From Amborella trichopoda (Eukaryota > Streptophyta > Magnoliopsida > Amborellales > Amborellaceae), in contig NW_006498435.1 in the NCBI RefSeq assembly GCF_000471905.2, positions 1,353,297-1,417,296 of the forward strand: a DNA stretch of 64,000 nt, in the 5' to 3' direction. The translations under genes were made by a program, and so were the position numbers. Shown here one piece after another: positions 11,509 through 23,490 of the stretch. Positions within the stretch are counted from its first letter, which is position 1. Each line of letters begins with the position of its first letter. A model generated the notes under the pieces. That model ran no database searches. It saw only the letters and a program-made list of their open reading frames with translations, and was not told the DNA's origin.

Positions 11509-13486
11509 AGTTGTGCCCAAACATGGGTAGATTGATCAAAATTAAACCTAATTGTTGGCAATTAATATTTAATTGAATTAAAAGAAATAGGAAAATAGGG
11601 TGAAAAATGGAAGATTTGCCCCTTCCTAACAATTTGTAGAATTCCAAGACAGTACTTGTGCTACCTTAGAACGTGTGTAATCTTTCATGGATGATCCAGG
11701 GTTGTTCTGATGCCTGTTTGATCGAAAGATGATTGTTTTATTATAGGGCTCGGCATGGCAATCGATTTGATACCAACTTCGAGCTATGGATCGTGTTTTT
11801 AGGCTACGATCATGCGACTTGAAATTGGATGAATCTTGAAACTTCGGATCGATAGTGTGCTTGTTCCTTGATGTTTTTATGGGATTTCTTTGCTGGATCA
11901 CATTGAGCATGCCGTCATGATTGTGTGGCAACAAACACAGCTCAATTTCGTGTCCAAACGAGGATTTTGCAACTTTGGAGTTTCGCCCGAAATTTGGATT
12001 CCAACGACGAAATTTGCAGTCACTTCATCGACTTCTTGTGCAGAATCCGACCGTTCATCATGTACGGGGTTTGGACTGAGCTCTAGACCTTACGCACGTG
12101 ATGGAATTGGTTTCACGTCGATCGGGTTCACGAACATCGTGATTTGGCCACTTGAGCGAGGCACAACGCTGCGAATTTTCCTGCAACTTTCTTCATTAAT
12201 CAACAACTTCCCTCTAGCTTTTCTTCGTGCTTGGGAGTTGTCACGGGATGTGCCGTATATCGAAACACTCGTCTTGACAATACAAACATGGTCATAAAAT
12301 TTGAGCACGATCCGTCTTGAGATGAGTGAGATATGAGCGTCGAAAGTCACTATTCGTGACTGTCCTTTTAATGGAGCATAGTTGCAGGGTGGCTGCACGG
12401 GAATAGTGTGTGGTCCTCTAAATTCGATCTTTTGCCTATAACTTCTACCTGAAATGTCTGTTTAAGCTGAAATTTGACCTCTTGGAGTTTTCAACTGTTT
12501 CGGATCCAATGGAGGTGGTCCCACAATAATTTGACGCACTGCAAAGATAGTTCTAGTTATAGGATCCGTTTCAGGGTGTTAAATGCTGATGCTGCCGAAA
12601 TTATTTCTTCGTCTGCACTGTCATAGACATGTTGGATTGCGACGAAACTTTGCAGGTGGCCTTTTAAAGTTCTTATAAGATCTTGACCAGTTCTGAAGAC
12701 ATTCTGAAACTGTCAAAATTTCCGCTGTTTGTTAGGCTTTATTGACTAGCTTCTCCCTTTTATTCCTCCTCTAGGACCCATGATCATGAAAAATGTCTTC
12801 CAACAAACAGATCTATCTAAAGAAAAATATTTTTTTTGTATTTTTAAAAATTTTACTGTAAGCCATAAGTCGGTGAACAGGAAGCCAACAGCTTCTGAAA
12901 GAGGCCTGTGGGGTTCCGGGAAATTTCTTGGACGTCTGCAACTGGGTGACATGGGTGGTGGTGCCCTTCCTGGCTGGGCAACATTGCTGGTGTCGCCTAA
13001 AAAAAATTATTTTTTCATATTTTTATTTTTTATTTTTAACTTTGAAGAAATAAGGTTACAATAAACTTGTAGAAGCAGGGAAAATAATATTTCTAAGGAA
13101 AAAAATTAAAATAAAATAAAAGTAAAAAGCGTAGATAAAACAAACCTGTATCAAGAAAAATATTTTTTTTTGTATTTTTAAAAATTTTATTTTTTATCTA
13201 AGCTTTTTTTAGCAGACACAAGAGAGTCCCTAGAACAAGACTGAAAAGTATGAGAAAATTATGAGACTTCTAGAGCTGGGCGACAAGGGGCGTGTCGCCG
13301 TGGACTTGGGCCGCACTAGTGGTGTCGTCTGAGCAACACTGTTGGTGTCTCCCAAGACAGACAGGGTTTCGTAGCACCAAAACCTTGGGTCCTGGTGACA
13401 GCCAATTTTTTAGACTTTTTTGTGACTGAAAACAGTAAAAACAATGAATAAAACTCGTGTTTCGGAGCTCGGATCAAACTCGAAAT

Positions 13487-13507
13487 GCCTCACGGGGGGC
13501 GCCAAAC
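13487..13507 (-). promoter_or_regulatory. Primer-binding site of E1
   Basis: Minus-strand TTTGGCGCCCCCCGTG next to the LTR end. The same GTTTGGCGCCC opening is seen in elements E and J. The tRNA was not assigned. Confidence 0.65.
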
Positions 13508-14616
13508 TGTTTACAATGAAAATATGACAGATCTTCAGATGAATATCTCTCAGATTTTGACACCTTAAATTGATAAAATAAGGTGGTAGAGAAAGTGGGA
13601 CAAATCGAATTCAAATCTGAGCTAGATCTACCCGAAAACGAGCAGATCCGCTCTCAGATCTGTGGAAGAGCCAGCATGATCCAAGACATTAAAACATGAA
13701 TTAAATGCAACAAACTGATCAAAATTAATCAAAATAAAATCAAACAATAACAAGAAGAAGAATGAAAGGGTAAGGGTAAGAGAACATTACCAAACCGGGC
13801 TAGATGGCCCGAGCCTTCTGAGCCTTCGAGGGCTCACCCATATCAGGACCGGCGTCCTCTTTGCCTCTCTGATTCAAAATTTGACCAGAAGATCTTTGAT
13901 TGAAATGGTTGTTGTGCCTTAGAGAGAGTTTAGAACTAGGATGCTCTAAGTCTAGGTTCAAGTTTCAATCTTTTTTTTTTCTCTCAGAAGAAGTCTCTCA
14001 GCCAAATGGCCATGAAAAAGGGTTTATAAAGGCCAAGGATCTGTTGGGAAGGTTATCCTTCCATAACCAACAGATCCTCCAACCAAAGATACCATTTTTA
14101 ACGATTTGGGTTTGGGTGACACCAGTGGTGTCGCTCGGGCGACACGCCTAGTGTCTGCCAAAAACACATGATAAAAACTCCAACAAAAGGCAAGAAATCA
14201 ACGACCAAAAGAAATTTTTTATTTGGGCCTGAACAGGGCTCGCCCTAGTCGGCTGGGCACCACCACTCATGTCTCCCAACCTAATCTGGGCGAATTTCCT
14301 AGTGTCTCCCAAATCAAAGTTGGTCCAAACTGAAAACTTTCACTTTAGGTGTGTTCCTCAACCTCTTGTGAAAGCTCTAAGAGAAAATTTGGGTTAAAAA
14401 TGATTTTTCTACTATTTTTAATGATTTTTTTGGTAAAACAGGGCTTCTGCATGATTTTAGGTCAAAATAGGGTATCTGCAGGGTTCTGGGTAGGCAGAAT
14501 GGTTCTGAGTTACAGGGTAGGCAGTGTGGACTATGTATTTGGGTTTACTAGGATAGTGTAATCCTAAGGGTTCAAAAAACCATAGAATTTGTCCGATTTA
14601 AAATGACGTGTCTACA
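13508..14616 (-). repeat. E1 LTR (about 1.1 kb)
   Basis: It begins TGTAGACACGTCATTTTAA on the minus strand and ends TCATTGTAAACA. It aligns through its length with the two LTRs of element E. It also carries GACACC...GGTGTC palindromes near 14114-14160. Confidence 0.8.
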
Positions 14617-14787
14617 CCACTATGGCAAGAGATACAATTAAATATGCAAAGAAATGTCACGAGTGTCGAATACATGCTAAGTGCATTCACCAAGCACAAG
14701 AATCATTGCATCCCACCCTTATGGCTTGGCCCTTTTTTCAATGGGGAATGGATATCATGGGACCCATTACCCAAGCATCAGCAAATG

Positions 14788-14790
<3 letters not shown>

Positions 14791-14840
<50 letters not shown>

Positions 14841-15249
14841 ATACACACTACTACTACTACGTAGGTACGAACGACACTACTACTACAACTAATAGTAACT
14901 AGATAAGATAGTACGTAGTACGTACGTACCNNNNNNNNNNNNNNNNNNNNNNNNNNNNNNNNNNNNNNNNNNNNNNNNNNNNNNNNNNNNNNNNNNNNNN
15001 NNNNNNNNNNNNNNNNNNNNNNNNNNNNNNNNNNNNNNNNNNNNNNNNNNNNNNNNNNNNNNNNNNNNNNNNNNNNNNNNNNNNNNNNNNNNNNNNNNNN
15101 NNNNNNNNNNNNNNNNNNNNNNNNNNNNNNNNNNNNNNNNNNNNNNNNNNNNNNNGGTTCCCGTTTTTACCGTTAACGTTAACGGGGTAAGGTAGGTAGT
15201 AGTACTACGTACGGACCGTACCTACCACGACACTACACGACAACTACGA

Positions 15250-15295
<46 letters not shown>
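14791..15295. other. TA-repeat-bounded insert with assembly gap
   Basis: A (TA)n run at 14791-14835 and another at 15252-15295 enclose odd low-complexity sequence made mostly of TAC/GTA/ACG words, plus 225 Ns (14931-15155). It sits where an intact integrase would have only a few codons. I suspect an expanded microsatellite that was misassembled around the gap. Confidence 0.7.
14931..15155. other. Assembly gap (225 N)
   Basis: A run of N; sequence unknown. Confidence 1.
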
Positions 15296-15298
<3 letters not shown>

Positions 15299-16091
15299 CA
15301 TCCACCGACTACTTCTCTAAGTGGGCCAAAGCCATCTCACTACAAAGAGTTACTAGCAAGATAGTCACCGACTTTGTCCGTCACCATATTGTGTATCAGT
15401 TCGGGGTACCTGATAGGATTGTATCCGACAACAACTCTTTGTTCAAGAATGATCATGTTCGCCAATCGACCAGTCTGTTTATTATCAACTGGAGGCATTC
15501 GTCCATGTATAACCTAAGAGAAAAAGATGAATGCTTTAACAAAAGCCTTTGTAAGGTCTTGAAAAAGATCATGAAAAAGGGCCAACACAATTGGCACGAA
15601 AGACTCTTTGAGGCTCTTTCGGCCTATCGGATGATAAAAAAGAATGCTACCTCAGCAACCCCATATTCGTTGGTTTATGGGGCAAAAGTGGTGCTGCCTT
15701 TGTAAGTTTAGATACCCTCTTTAAAAGTGGCAATCCATTATGGATGAACTAACAACGAGCGAGTCAAACTCCGACACAGCGAGTTGAACGAACTTGATGA
15801 AAAGCAGTTGGTAGCTCAACAAAAGCTAGAGTCTATCAAGCAAGAATAAGCCTAGATTTTAACAAAAAGGTGAGGATACGGTCTTTCAAACTAAGCGATT
15901 TGGTTTTAGCCGTGAGAGGTCCTATTGGCACACCTCAATCGAAGTTTCAGCCTAAATGCGATGGACATATGTTGTTAAGAAGGCGTACTCGACCAACATA
16001 CCTCTTCTGTATTGAGACAGGAGAAGATGCCATGCCTCTGATCAATGAAAGGTATTCGAAGAAATACTATCTTTCAAAGATAAAAGGATAG

Positions 16092-16699
16092 TCCATGATG
16101 TATAACTTTAAACTACTTATCATATAGTCCGAACTACAAAACATAAAACTATCTAGCATATATTCGGTCCATTTAAAAAGACCGGGCTTTGATGTTATGA
16201 AACATCGCCACATAGTCCCTACTCATGAATATAAATTGAGCCAAGTTAAGGTCCGAGATGCATGACCCTAAAAGGCTCATCAATAGGTTCATGGCGTATG
16301 ACCTAAAAACACCGCCGAAATGTCCTACCTATATGACTCTAAACTACAGTAGGACTTGGAGTCTTGGGATTCTAAGTATTGGCCACCCATGCTCTTTTTT
16401 ATAAAGAGTTAGGAAGGTTTTTCATATGGTATTCTTGAATGACATTATACTACAATGTTTTTGCTTTTCTCTAGAGGTTCTCGGAACCACGAAGTACCAG
16501 GCCACTCATATCTCCCCATAAAAGGATATGAGAAGCTTGGGAAGTGCCTAATCAAGGCCTATGTTTTGAAGTATGCAAGAATGATGCGTGTTAATAGGCA
16601 AGATGCTGCAAAAATTCCCTTGAAATCTCAAAAAGCATCAAATTTATTTTATTCTTTTCAAGATGATTCAGAATCTCTTGAATCAATGCGGGAGTTTCT
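16092..16699 (+). other. Non-coding stretch after integrase of block II
   Basis: About 600 bases between the integrase C-terminus and the antisense reading region. No recognisable domain. Confidence 0.4.
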
Positions 16700-19600
16700 C
16701 CAGTGTTTAGGTCTTCTCTTTCACATGCTACCTGGTTTTCTCCATGGTTGCCCTCATCTGTGCAAGACCCTCTTCGGCTGCGGAGCCCGCAGATGTTACC
16801 GCATCTGACAAACGAAACTGGATGTTAACCTCTGGGTAGGAGATGTCCACTCTTTCGACGAGATGGCATGAGTGAGCCACGATCCTCCTGAGTTCCCTTT
16901 TCATACCGCTAATAGGGTCTCGGTCTTATTGATGAAGTTCAGAATTATGGTCTTGCAAACCTCCGCTCGATCATATTGGTCACGGAGATTCTCCACCATG
17001 CTCTGAATGACCTCCAAGCCCTGCCTTGTTTTTTAAGCTGCTTCTTCAACCCTAGCATATGCTTCTTCCTCTTCCCTTATCAAGGTAGGGAATGTATGAG
17101 CAAGCTTCTCTTGGTCAGAAGCTATGACTTAGGCTCCTTGAGTAACCCAGTCAATTAGCCATCAGAGCTTCTCTTCATCAACTCCCATTGACCCGACCCA
17201 TGATATCATCTAAGGGATCGTCGAGGAAATCCTTTGGAGATTAGAGAGGGAGTTGTTTCCAATTGCTCAGAAAAGTGTCCTCACTACACCAGCACTCCTC
17301 CCTCTTAAATTTACCAATTGAAGAAGGATCTTTGAGCACTAACTCTACTAGGCTCTTGGGATTCTCAACAAGCGTAGCCAAGTCTTCAGAGGATCATGCT
17401 TTGACACCTTAAGAACATTGGTTGCACTTGGTGCTTTGGGAACCTCGGTCTCAGCTCCTCCAGAGCCAGTACCTGAAAGGTGAGTTGCGGAGGTCATAGC
17501 TTTAGCGCTTAACACAGTGGCAGCAGCATCAATCCTTTGGAGCTCCTTGCAGTATAGCGGCATCAGGAGAAGCTTGAGCAATTTTGAATCGTAGCCCCGT
17601 TTGTGGTCTGAGTAACAATCGAACCTGAAATCACAATGAAAATTAAGGAAGAGAGATCTGACTGGTTTAGTCCTTCTCAAAAGCAAAACAAAAAAAGAGG
17701 AGTTTTTTTAATACCTAGAGGTTTGGTCCTGTCAAACCTGGGTAATGGCACTAGAAGTCCTGACTAGGGAGGTTCACCATAGGAGAACTCGCCTCTATTT
17801 GATATACCATGGACCATGGCAAGCCCTGCATTTGCATCAGTTTGGTGAGTAATGATGTAGCTGACGAACCCACTTTCAACACAGCAGCTACAGTGGATGA
17901 ATCAACCCCCAGAGGATCCTTCTTCTCTACATGGGTTTCTCTTTTGTTTTTCGAAGTTCATCCACTATAGGTTCAGCCTCCGGAGTAAGACTTTTTGTCT
18001 CAATGTGATCAGATAATGATTTCTCACTTGACCCTGGGGAAGGGTCAAGACCGTTTAAGGCATCAATAAGCCCCCATTCTCGGTCCACCAAAGTCATTTT
18101 CTCACCAACGATTGGAAGGTTTTCTCCAAGAACCTCCAAGTTTAAAGCCAAAGAATCTGGAGAGGAGAAGGGGCATATTTCAATAACCTCTAATAGACTT
18201 CCTAGTCATCGCCTTTTGACGAAGCCCCCACCTAGAGGGTGCCTCCCTAGCAACAGAACTCCGTGTGATTCTGCTATAAATGGCCAAGGCTGAAGCAGTC
18301 GATGTAGGAGGAGTAGCGGATGTTTCCCTGACCCCTTCAGGAAGACTCGAGCTCTTAGCCTTCTTAGAAGACCTCTTCGAATGAAAAGAGTCGTGTGCCT
18401 CTTAGAAGACCTCTTAGTAGAGGATGTTTCCCTGGCTTTCTCTTCCCTTGAGAATCTAGATCAGCAGAGTCTAGTGCCTCCGACAAAATTATGTCTGATA
18501 TGAAGTCCTTTCTCACCAAAGGAGCAATATCACGTGTCATATTCAGCCCCTGATCTCTTGACTTCCGACTCGAATCACGAGCTCTGCTGGTGTCTTTTGG
18601 ATCAATGAGAGAGGGAGAATGTCCCTTCCCTAGTTTTCTCGCCACCAAGCTTTCTTGAATAGGAGGAGAGCTTGGCCCCTATTCTTTTCTCTCTCTTAAG
18701 TGCTTAGATAGAGGGTCACTTGATGAAGCAGCGGGACCTTTATGTCACTTATCACTCGCAGATTCGACTATTAAAATAAGAGCTTGACGAGCCCCACCAG
18801 ACCCTTTTATCTTCTCGAAGTCTCGAGATTGACGAGAGTACCTTGAGGACTTCGACTTAGGATCCAATAAATCATCAAGGTGATGATAGAATGAGGTCTA
18901 AGTCTCTTCGAGTACCCCTTCTGAAACGACCTCACCTAGGGACTAATCAGCGCTTACTACGTTCCATCCTTAGACAAAGCACAACCCAAGGGCTCAACAT
19001 GACGAAACTCTCTCAAATTTTCTCTTGAAGTGATTTCAAGATGATCCATGATTTTCATTTTCTCGAAAGTCAAGCATACTGTCAATATGATCCAAGAAGA
19101 AGCCTTGTTGATGTTCTTGGTACTAAGCATAATAGCTATAAGTTATGGAGACTTTTCACCCGTTGTCCGGGATGATGAACCGACAAGATTGACCCATCAA
19201 TGTGTAGGAGTCCCATGTCGACTTCACATGCATATTTGACCAGGACCCATGCTTGGTGAAGTAATAAAGAATAGGACAACCTTCGTCCATCCGATGTTGT
19301 CTTGAGAAGCGAAGAGGGTTGTAGGGCTCGATCAACATGTGGTTGTCTACCCTTAAAAGAAGAAGGCACCCTCGAATGTTTATAAGGGACATAACCTCCC
19401 AGTCAGTACTTGGAGTTCTTAGATTAATTTCGAGAGCATATTCATCTGTGAAGAATCCTTCTCGTGTACCTTCGATGGGAAAAGGCTTGAATTGCAGGAA
19501 GTTATCTCCCATAACAGTCGCCATACTTGGGCGGATGATTGAGAGACTGCCCTGCATCTCATCAGGCAGAGCAAGAAAGGGAAAGCATGGATGTTGGAGG

Positions 19601-22033
19601 ACAAATAATATAGTGCCCAAAAAGTAGGCACCAATCCACCCATAAACGTAATGGATGGGGAAAGAAGTTTGGGCATCTCTCAGAACCTTCTAAAGGTGCA
19701 TTGCAGAGGATAGTCCATTGTAGATACAACACAACATGGGTTGAGCTAAGGCATATCTATGGCCTTCAACCATATCGCAAGCAACATATAAGCCCTCAGG
19801 TCTAACCACATGGCCTCTAGAATTAGAAAGTGTGAAGTGGCACATGAACAAAGCAATGTAGGATGCTAAATATGTTGGCTGATCCCAGACGTCAAGACGA
19901 CGAGGCATTGTCACAGTGAGAGGACGAGGACTTTCAGAACCATTGTAGAGGGGATTCTTTGGTTCCCCTTTAGACTTCTCCATGTCAAAGAAGTGGTTGA
20001 TCCAGATTTGAAAAGGGATGTCTTTACTCCCAATCATAGTATCCAGTTTCACATATTCTCTAAATACTCTTCTCAAACAATTGGGTTTTCGGTGCCCAGG
20101 GTACACACCATCCTCAAAGATGATCTCATTTTCTAAGGTAAAATCCTCATAATGCTCTCCCAGAAGGGAGAAGCCACCAATGAAGTACAACTATAAGAGA
20201 GACATCCTACTCTCACCATAGCAAAAGAAAGTTGGTGTTCGTTTCAGCACACCAGGTCACTAAGAAGTCTCGTACGACGTTTGAACAATGGTCGTACGAG
20301 AAGGCTGAACACGTGCAGGCACCAAGAAACCCTGCTCTTTCAAGAATAGCAAGAAATCATTTGCATGCATCTCAGGTCCAGGAGTAGTAGCACAGATGAA
20401 CCCACTCTCACCATCACATCTGAAGCCTTCTTCTGACCAAGAAGCCTTATAGCCACGAATTTTAGGCCCTAGGATTGGTAAAGTCTTTGGCATAACAGTA
20501 TTTGCATGAGCGAAATGAAGCAGGAGATCTCGTCGACAGAGGGCATGATAGAAGTTGGGTGTAAAATCCCTGCATTCAACCTGTTTCACTAGGAAGTTGA
20601 TGTCTCAAGGCCATGAGATGTGTATTAGAAACTTTCCATTAAACTGGCACATGGGAGAGTTCCGTGATACCGACATGTCGGTACACTTCTTCTTCCAGTT
20701 TTCATCTTCGTTTGAAAAAGGGATGGAACACATGATGCCTGCAAAAAAAGAAAAGAAAAGCTAAGGATATGATTTCAGAAAGTTTTTAACCGACGGACGA
20801 TGCCTTTATGACTCAGATTGAGGTGCAACCCTTTAAGCCCACTCATCCCAATCAGAGTTCAATATTTTCAAACCTACCCGCAATGCTTTCATGGCTCAAG
20901 ACAAGGTTTGAACCTTTGAACTCAGAAGACAATCGATGCTCCTATCAGACCAACGAGCAAAGGTAACCAACGACATCATAGGCATAGATCTAAGTCCTGA
21001 TGTGATGAAAACAGTTGGCCTTAGTGCCAGAGTCTATCAAAGGGACTCAATGGAAGCCTTTTGATTCCCAAAGGAACATCTTAGGGAAAGGTTTAGCCTG
21101 ACTCTAAAAGAATGCCAAAAGGAGTTTAACAGACTCCGATGAAATCTCCCTAAGAGGTAATGAAAATCAGGGGATAGCTCCCTAAGACCAGGAGATTAAG
21201 GTCGGATCATGCTTTGGGAAGCATCCAACCCAAATGAAAAGGAAAAGAATAGACCCTAGAGATACTGAACTCTCTTTTCACGTATGCTTAGGAAAAAGGG
21301 ATTTCAAGGCAGGGCAAGGTAAAAGAAACAGGGATGAAAAAGAAAGAAAATACTTACCCCGAGTGATTGGAAGATCAGAGGATTGAAGTCAGGAAAAGAA
21401 TCAAAGGATAAAGCCTCAAGTACTCTTTGAGAGTCAAAGAGGATGAATAAAGCTCTTCTTGAAGAAGATGTAGAAGGTTCGCCCTGAGGAAAGGTTCTTC
21501 TCTTTGGAGAAAATTTTCATAAGGTTTCTCTAAGGGAGAAGATCTACTGGAAACAAAAGAAGAAAGACACAGAAATGATTGTTTAAGGGAAAGGGTTTCT
21601 AAAGCGAAGAATGGAGATGAAATGATGTGAAGGGATGGCGTTTTAAAGACCGATGTAACGCTTGGCCTCCTCATCTTGGAAACCGAAGAGCCCCAATGGC
21701 GAGATAATGATGGCTTATGGAGGATTTACCAAAAATACCCCTCATGGAAGATAGAAGGTCTTTCATCTATTCGACTTATCCTCGATAGAAGTCGAACATG
21801 TTCTGGTGATGTTCTGGCTCTTGAAGAAGGCGCGCCACCATTTGCTCAGGGTCTGCAATTTCCGTGGACTTTGGGTCTAAGAAAACCCCAGCATCAAGAA
21901 ACTCCTTAGAAATCATGGAGGCAATCTCAGCAGCTTCCTCAGAAGAAGAACCTAGACCAAGAACAGTGAAAGTTGTGGAGTATGTCTTCTCGGCCTCGGC
22001 TAGACCAGCAGTCGTATAAGTATTTGGGTGCAA
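16700..22033 (-). pseudogene. Antisense plant-mobile-domain (PMD) reading region in block II
   Basis: Several minus-strand reading stretches run leftward. Between 19156 and 20589 the words fit the plant mobile domain (PF10536, once called aminotransferase-like): LRRVFREYVKLDT, FQIWINHFFDMEK, ALAQPMLCCIYNGL, and IEPYNPLRFSRQHRMDEG. The parts toward 16700-18650 are charged and Ser-rich, with a coiled-coil-like stretch (QSMVENLRDQYDRAE). A start region with ALAEAEKTYS-like words lies at 21776-22033. PMD occurs in MAIN/MAIL host proteins and in some plant transposons and Tat-type LTR elements. Its place, antisense between integrase and the 3' LTR, resembles the antisense frame of Grande-type elements. 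It is fossil, with several interruptions, some of which could be introns. Confidence 0.7.
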
Positions 22034-22200
22034 TCCCTCCTCGTTCTCACTGCCACGAAGAGTGGTAGTAAGTTCTTAGTTTAGAGAGATGGAGAGATGC
22101 TTGGGAGGAACAGGGCAAAATTTTCCAAAGAAGAAGATAAAGAGTTGAAAACCACTGGGTAGATGGATTACCACCATGGTAGCTAACAAATTTATAGAGA

Positions 22201-22207
22201 TGGCTTA
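22201..22207 (-). promoter_or_regulatory. TATA box for the antisense PMD region
   Basis: Minus-strand CTATAAA about 170 bases upstream of the first ATG at 22033. The short leader between them is pyrimidine-rich on the minus strand. Together these suggest an independent promoter; use is inference. Confidence 0.45.
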
Positions 22208-22239
22208 AAATCATCTCATTTTCAACAGCAGTCTAAAGC

Positions 22240-22599
22240 TTCTCAGATATGGCTTAACCCGTCTCAAGTTTCAACAATAGTATTGAACACTCCGACGATG
22301 GCTTAACCCACTGTCAGTATCATTGTCTAGAAGTTAAATCCTTAAAAGCTTTACGGGTTTTACGGTTAATTGGATTCCTCAAAGAAGGGAATTTTTTCTT
22401 CGGGAACAAGGAATTCTCTTTTTTAATCAGCTCTGTTGAACTCTAGCCTCCTTGCTTTATCACCCCTTAAAAGGTTGGCATGGATTGAGTTAGAACAACA
22501 GAAGTGTTTACAGCCTACTACCATCAACATTGATGATATCAATGAATCTTTGATTCTGCTCCTACAAAATCATGGGGTTCTAAGGTTCGAGAAGTGTCA
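22240..22599. other. Non-coding stretch before the block II LTR
   Basis: Contains two related words near 22200-22310 (GGCTTAAAATCATCTC, GGCTTAACCCRYCTC, GGCTTAACCCACTGTC), a loose repeat of about 55 bp. No coding signal seen. Confidence 0.4.
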
Positions 22600-23462
22600 G
22601 TGACTGCATCTGTGAAGACAATTTAGCAGAGAAATCAACAGCGTGAGAAGATAAATATAAGAGGCAAACCAAAGGTAAACACAAGAAGGTAAAACACGTA
22701 TGAAGATAAAGATCACGTCTTGCAAGACTTATGCTTCAATTGAGAAGATAAACTCACGATGAAGGTGGAGGGTGGAGATTCAAATATCCGAAATACGTAA
22801 TTATCCCTAATTTAGCATTATAAAAAAGAAACTCCTCGGTTAAAGAGGAGGTCGCACTTCTGAGGAGACACAATTTAGACGAGAGAGTAGTATTCCATAT
22901 GAAAAGAGAGAGATAATCGTCTCCCATGATTTTCTTGGGACCCATTTCCTTTTGAAGACCAGACTCGAAGGATAATTAGTCCCTGCTTATAGATATATGG
23001 GCCGATATGCCCTAGACGTTATCTTTTCCCTTTTTCTGTATTTTCTTCTTTACAAATGGATGTCTAGGTTTCAAAGAAAAAATCAAAGGTGTTCAACTTA
23101 TTTTAATTCTTCAAAGTCGATGTAAATGTAACAGAGGATTAAACCTCTGTAATTACTCAGTACCCAATATAAATAATAAAGCCTATGTTTCTGATATGAT
23201 GTGGACAGGTGAACTTGACACCGAATGTGATGTCCTCTAGTTTTCCATTTAGAGTCTAATGTTTGTATAAACATTATGTATTTCCTTTAGTACATCCATA
23301 TTTCAGAGCAACCAGTCATATGGAAATATGTTGCCGAATTTGGCCTTGAATGTGATGTTCTCTAGTAAATAAATTAATTGGAGTCAATATTTGTTTTAAA
23401 TATTTTGAAACACCGCTTTCTTCTTAAGAATTCAGATTTCAGAGAATTCAGATTTCGGAGCA
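22600..23462 (+). repeat. LTR of block II (boundaries approximate)
   Basis: It lies between the antisense region and a clear primer-binding site. A TATA-like stretch (TTATAGATATATGG) is near 22987 and AATAAA is at 23175-23180. A duplicated word (GAATGTGATGTYCTCTAGT) occurs near 23223 and 23350, and GAATTCAGATTTC occurs twice near 23430-23460. The left edge is a guess; I found no second copy in the window to fix it. Confidence 0.5.
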
Positions 23463-23472
23463 TCCAAATCTC

Positions 23473-23490
23473 TGGTGACTCCACTTGGGA
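23473..23490 (+). promoter_or_regulatory. Primer-binding site of block II
   Basis: TGGTGACTCCACTTGGGA, a Tat/Ogre-type site. It shows that the LTR to its left acts as the 5' LTR of the gag-pol that follows. Confidence 0.7.

Larger units (their letters stand above)
9857..12745 (-). repeat. LTR B, long Tat-related LTR on the minus strand
   Basis: A relative of LTR A with the same order of blocks but a shorter purine-rich centre, about 2.9 kb. The left end is set by the primer-binding site; the right end is approximate because it runs into the leader of E1. The TATA box is at 11498-11508 on -. It would be the 5' LTR of the A/B pair. By eye A and B are clearly diverged, so the pair is old or the copies are not from one insertion. 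Confidence 0.6.
12805..14616 (-). mobile_element. E1: leader and 5' LTR of an E-family Gypsy element
   Basis: The LTR at 13508-14616 and the leader to its left are clearly related to element E (36235-48575). Shared points are the TGTAGACACC start on the minus strand, the GGCGCCAAAC primer-binding site, and the leader words around 12805-13487. Only the 5' end is present; the rest is missing at the border with LTR B. The LTR sits directly against the integrase region of block II, which it appears to have entered. Confidence 0.8.
14617..16091 (+). pseudogene. Integrase remnant of block II (Tat-like)
   Basis: Three parts of a Gypsy integrase are visible in order. The zinc-binding region (KCHECRIHAKCIHQ, then WPFFQWGMDIMGPI) lies in 14617-14790. 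The catalytic-core start (ASTDYFSKWAKA, then HHIVYQFGVPDRIVSDN) and its continuation (WHERLFEALSAYR, TPYSLVYGAK) lie in 15296-15705. The C-terminal part (FKLSDLVLAVRGPIGTPQ, then LINERYSKKYY) lies in 15870-16091. Integrase joins the element's DNA to the host genome. The wording matches the Tat branch, with no chromodomain. It is fossil and interrupted, including a large repeat-flanked insert that holds an assembly gap. RT and RNase H of this copy are not next to it, because E1 lies there. Confidence 0.8.

Noticed and set aside
16455-16808. Plus-strand 117-residue frame
   Set aside because: Overlaps the antisense PMD reading region and has no domain of its own.
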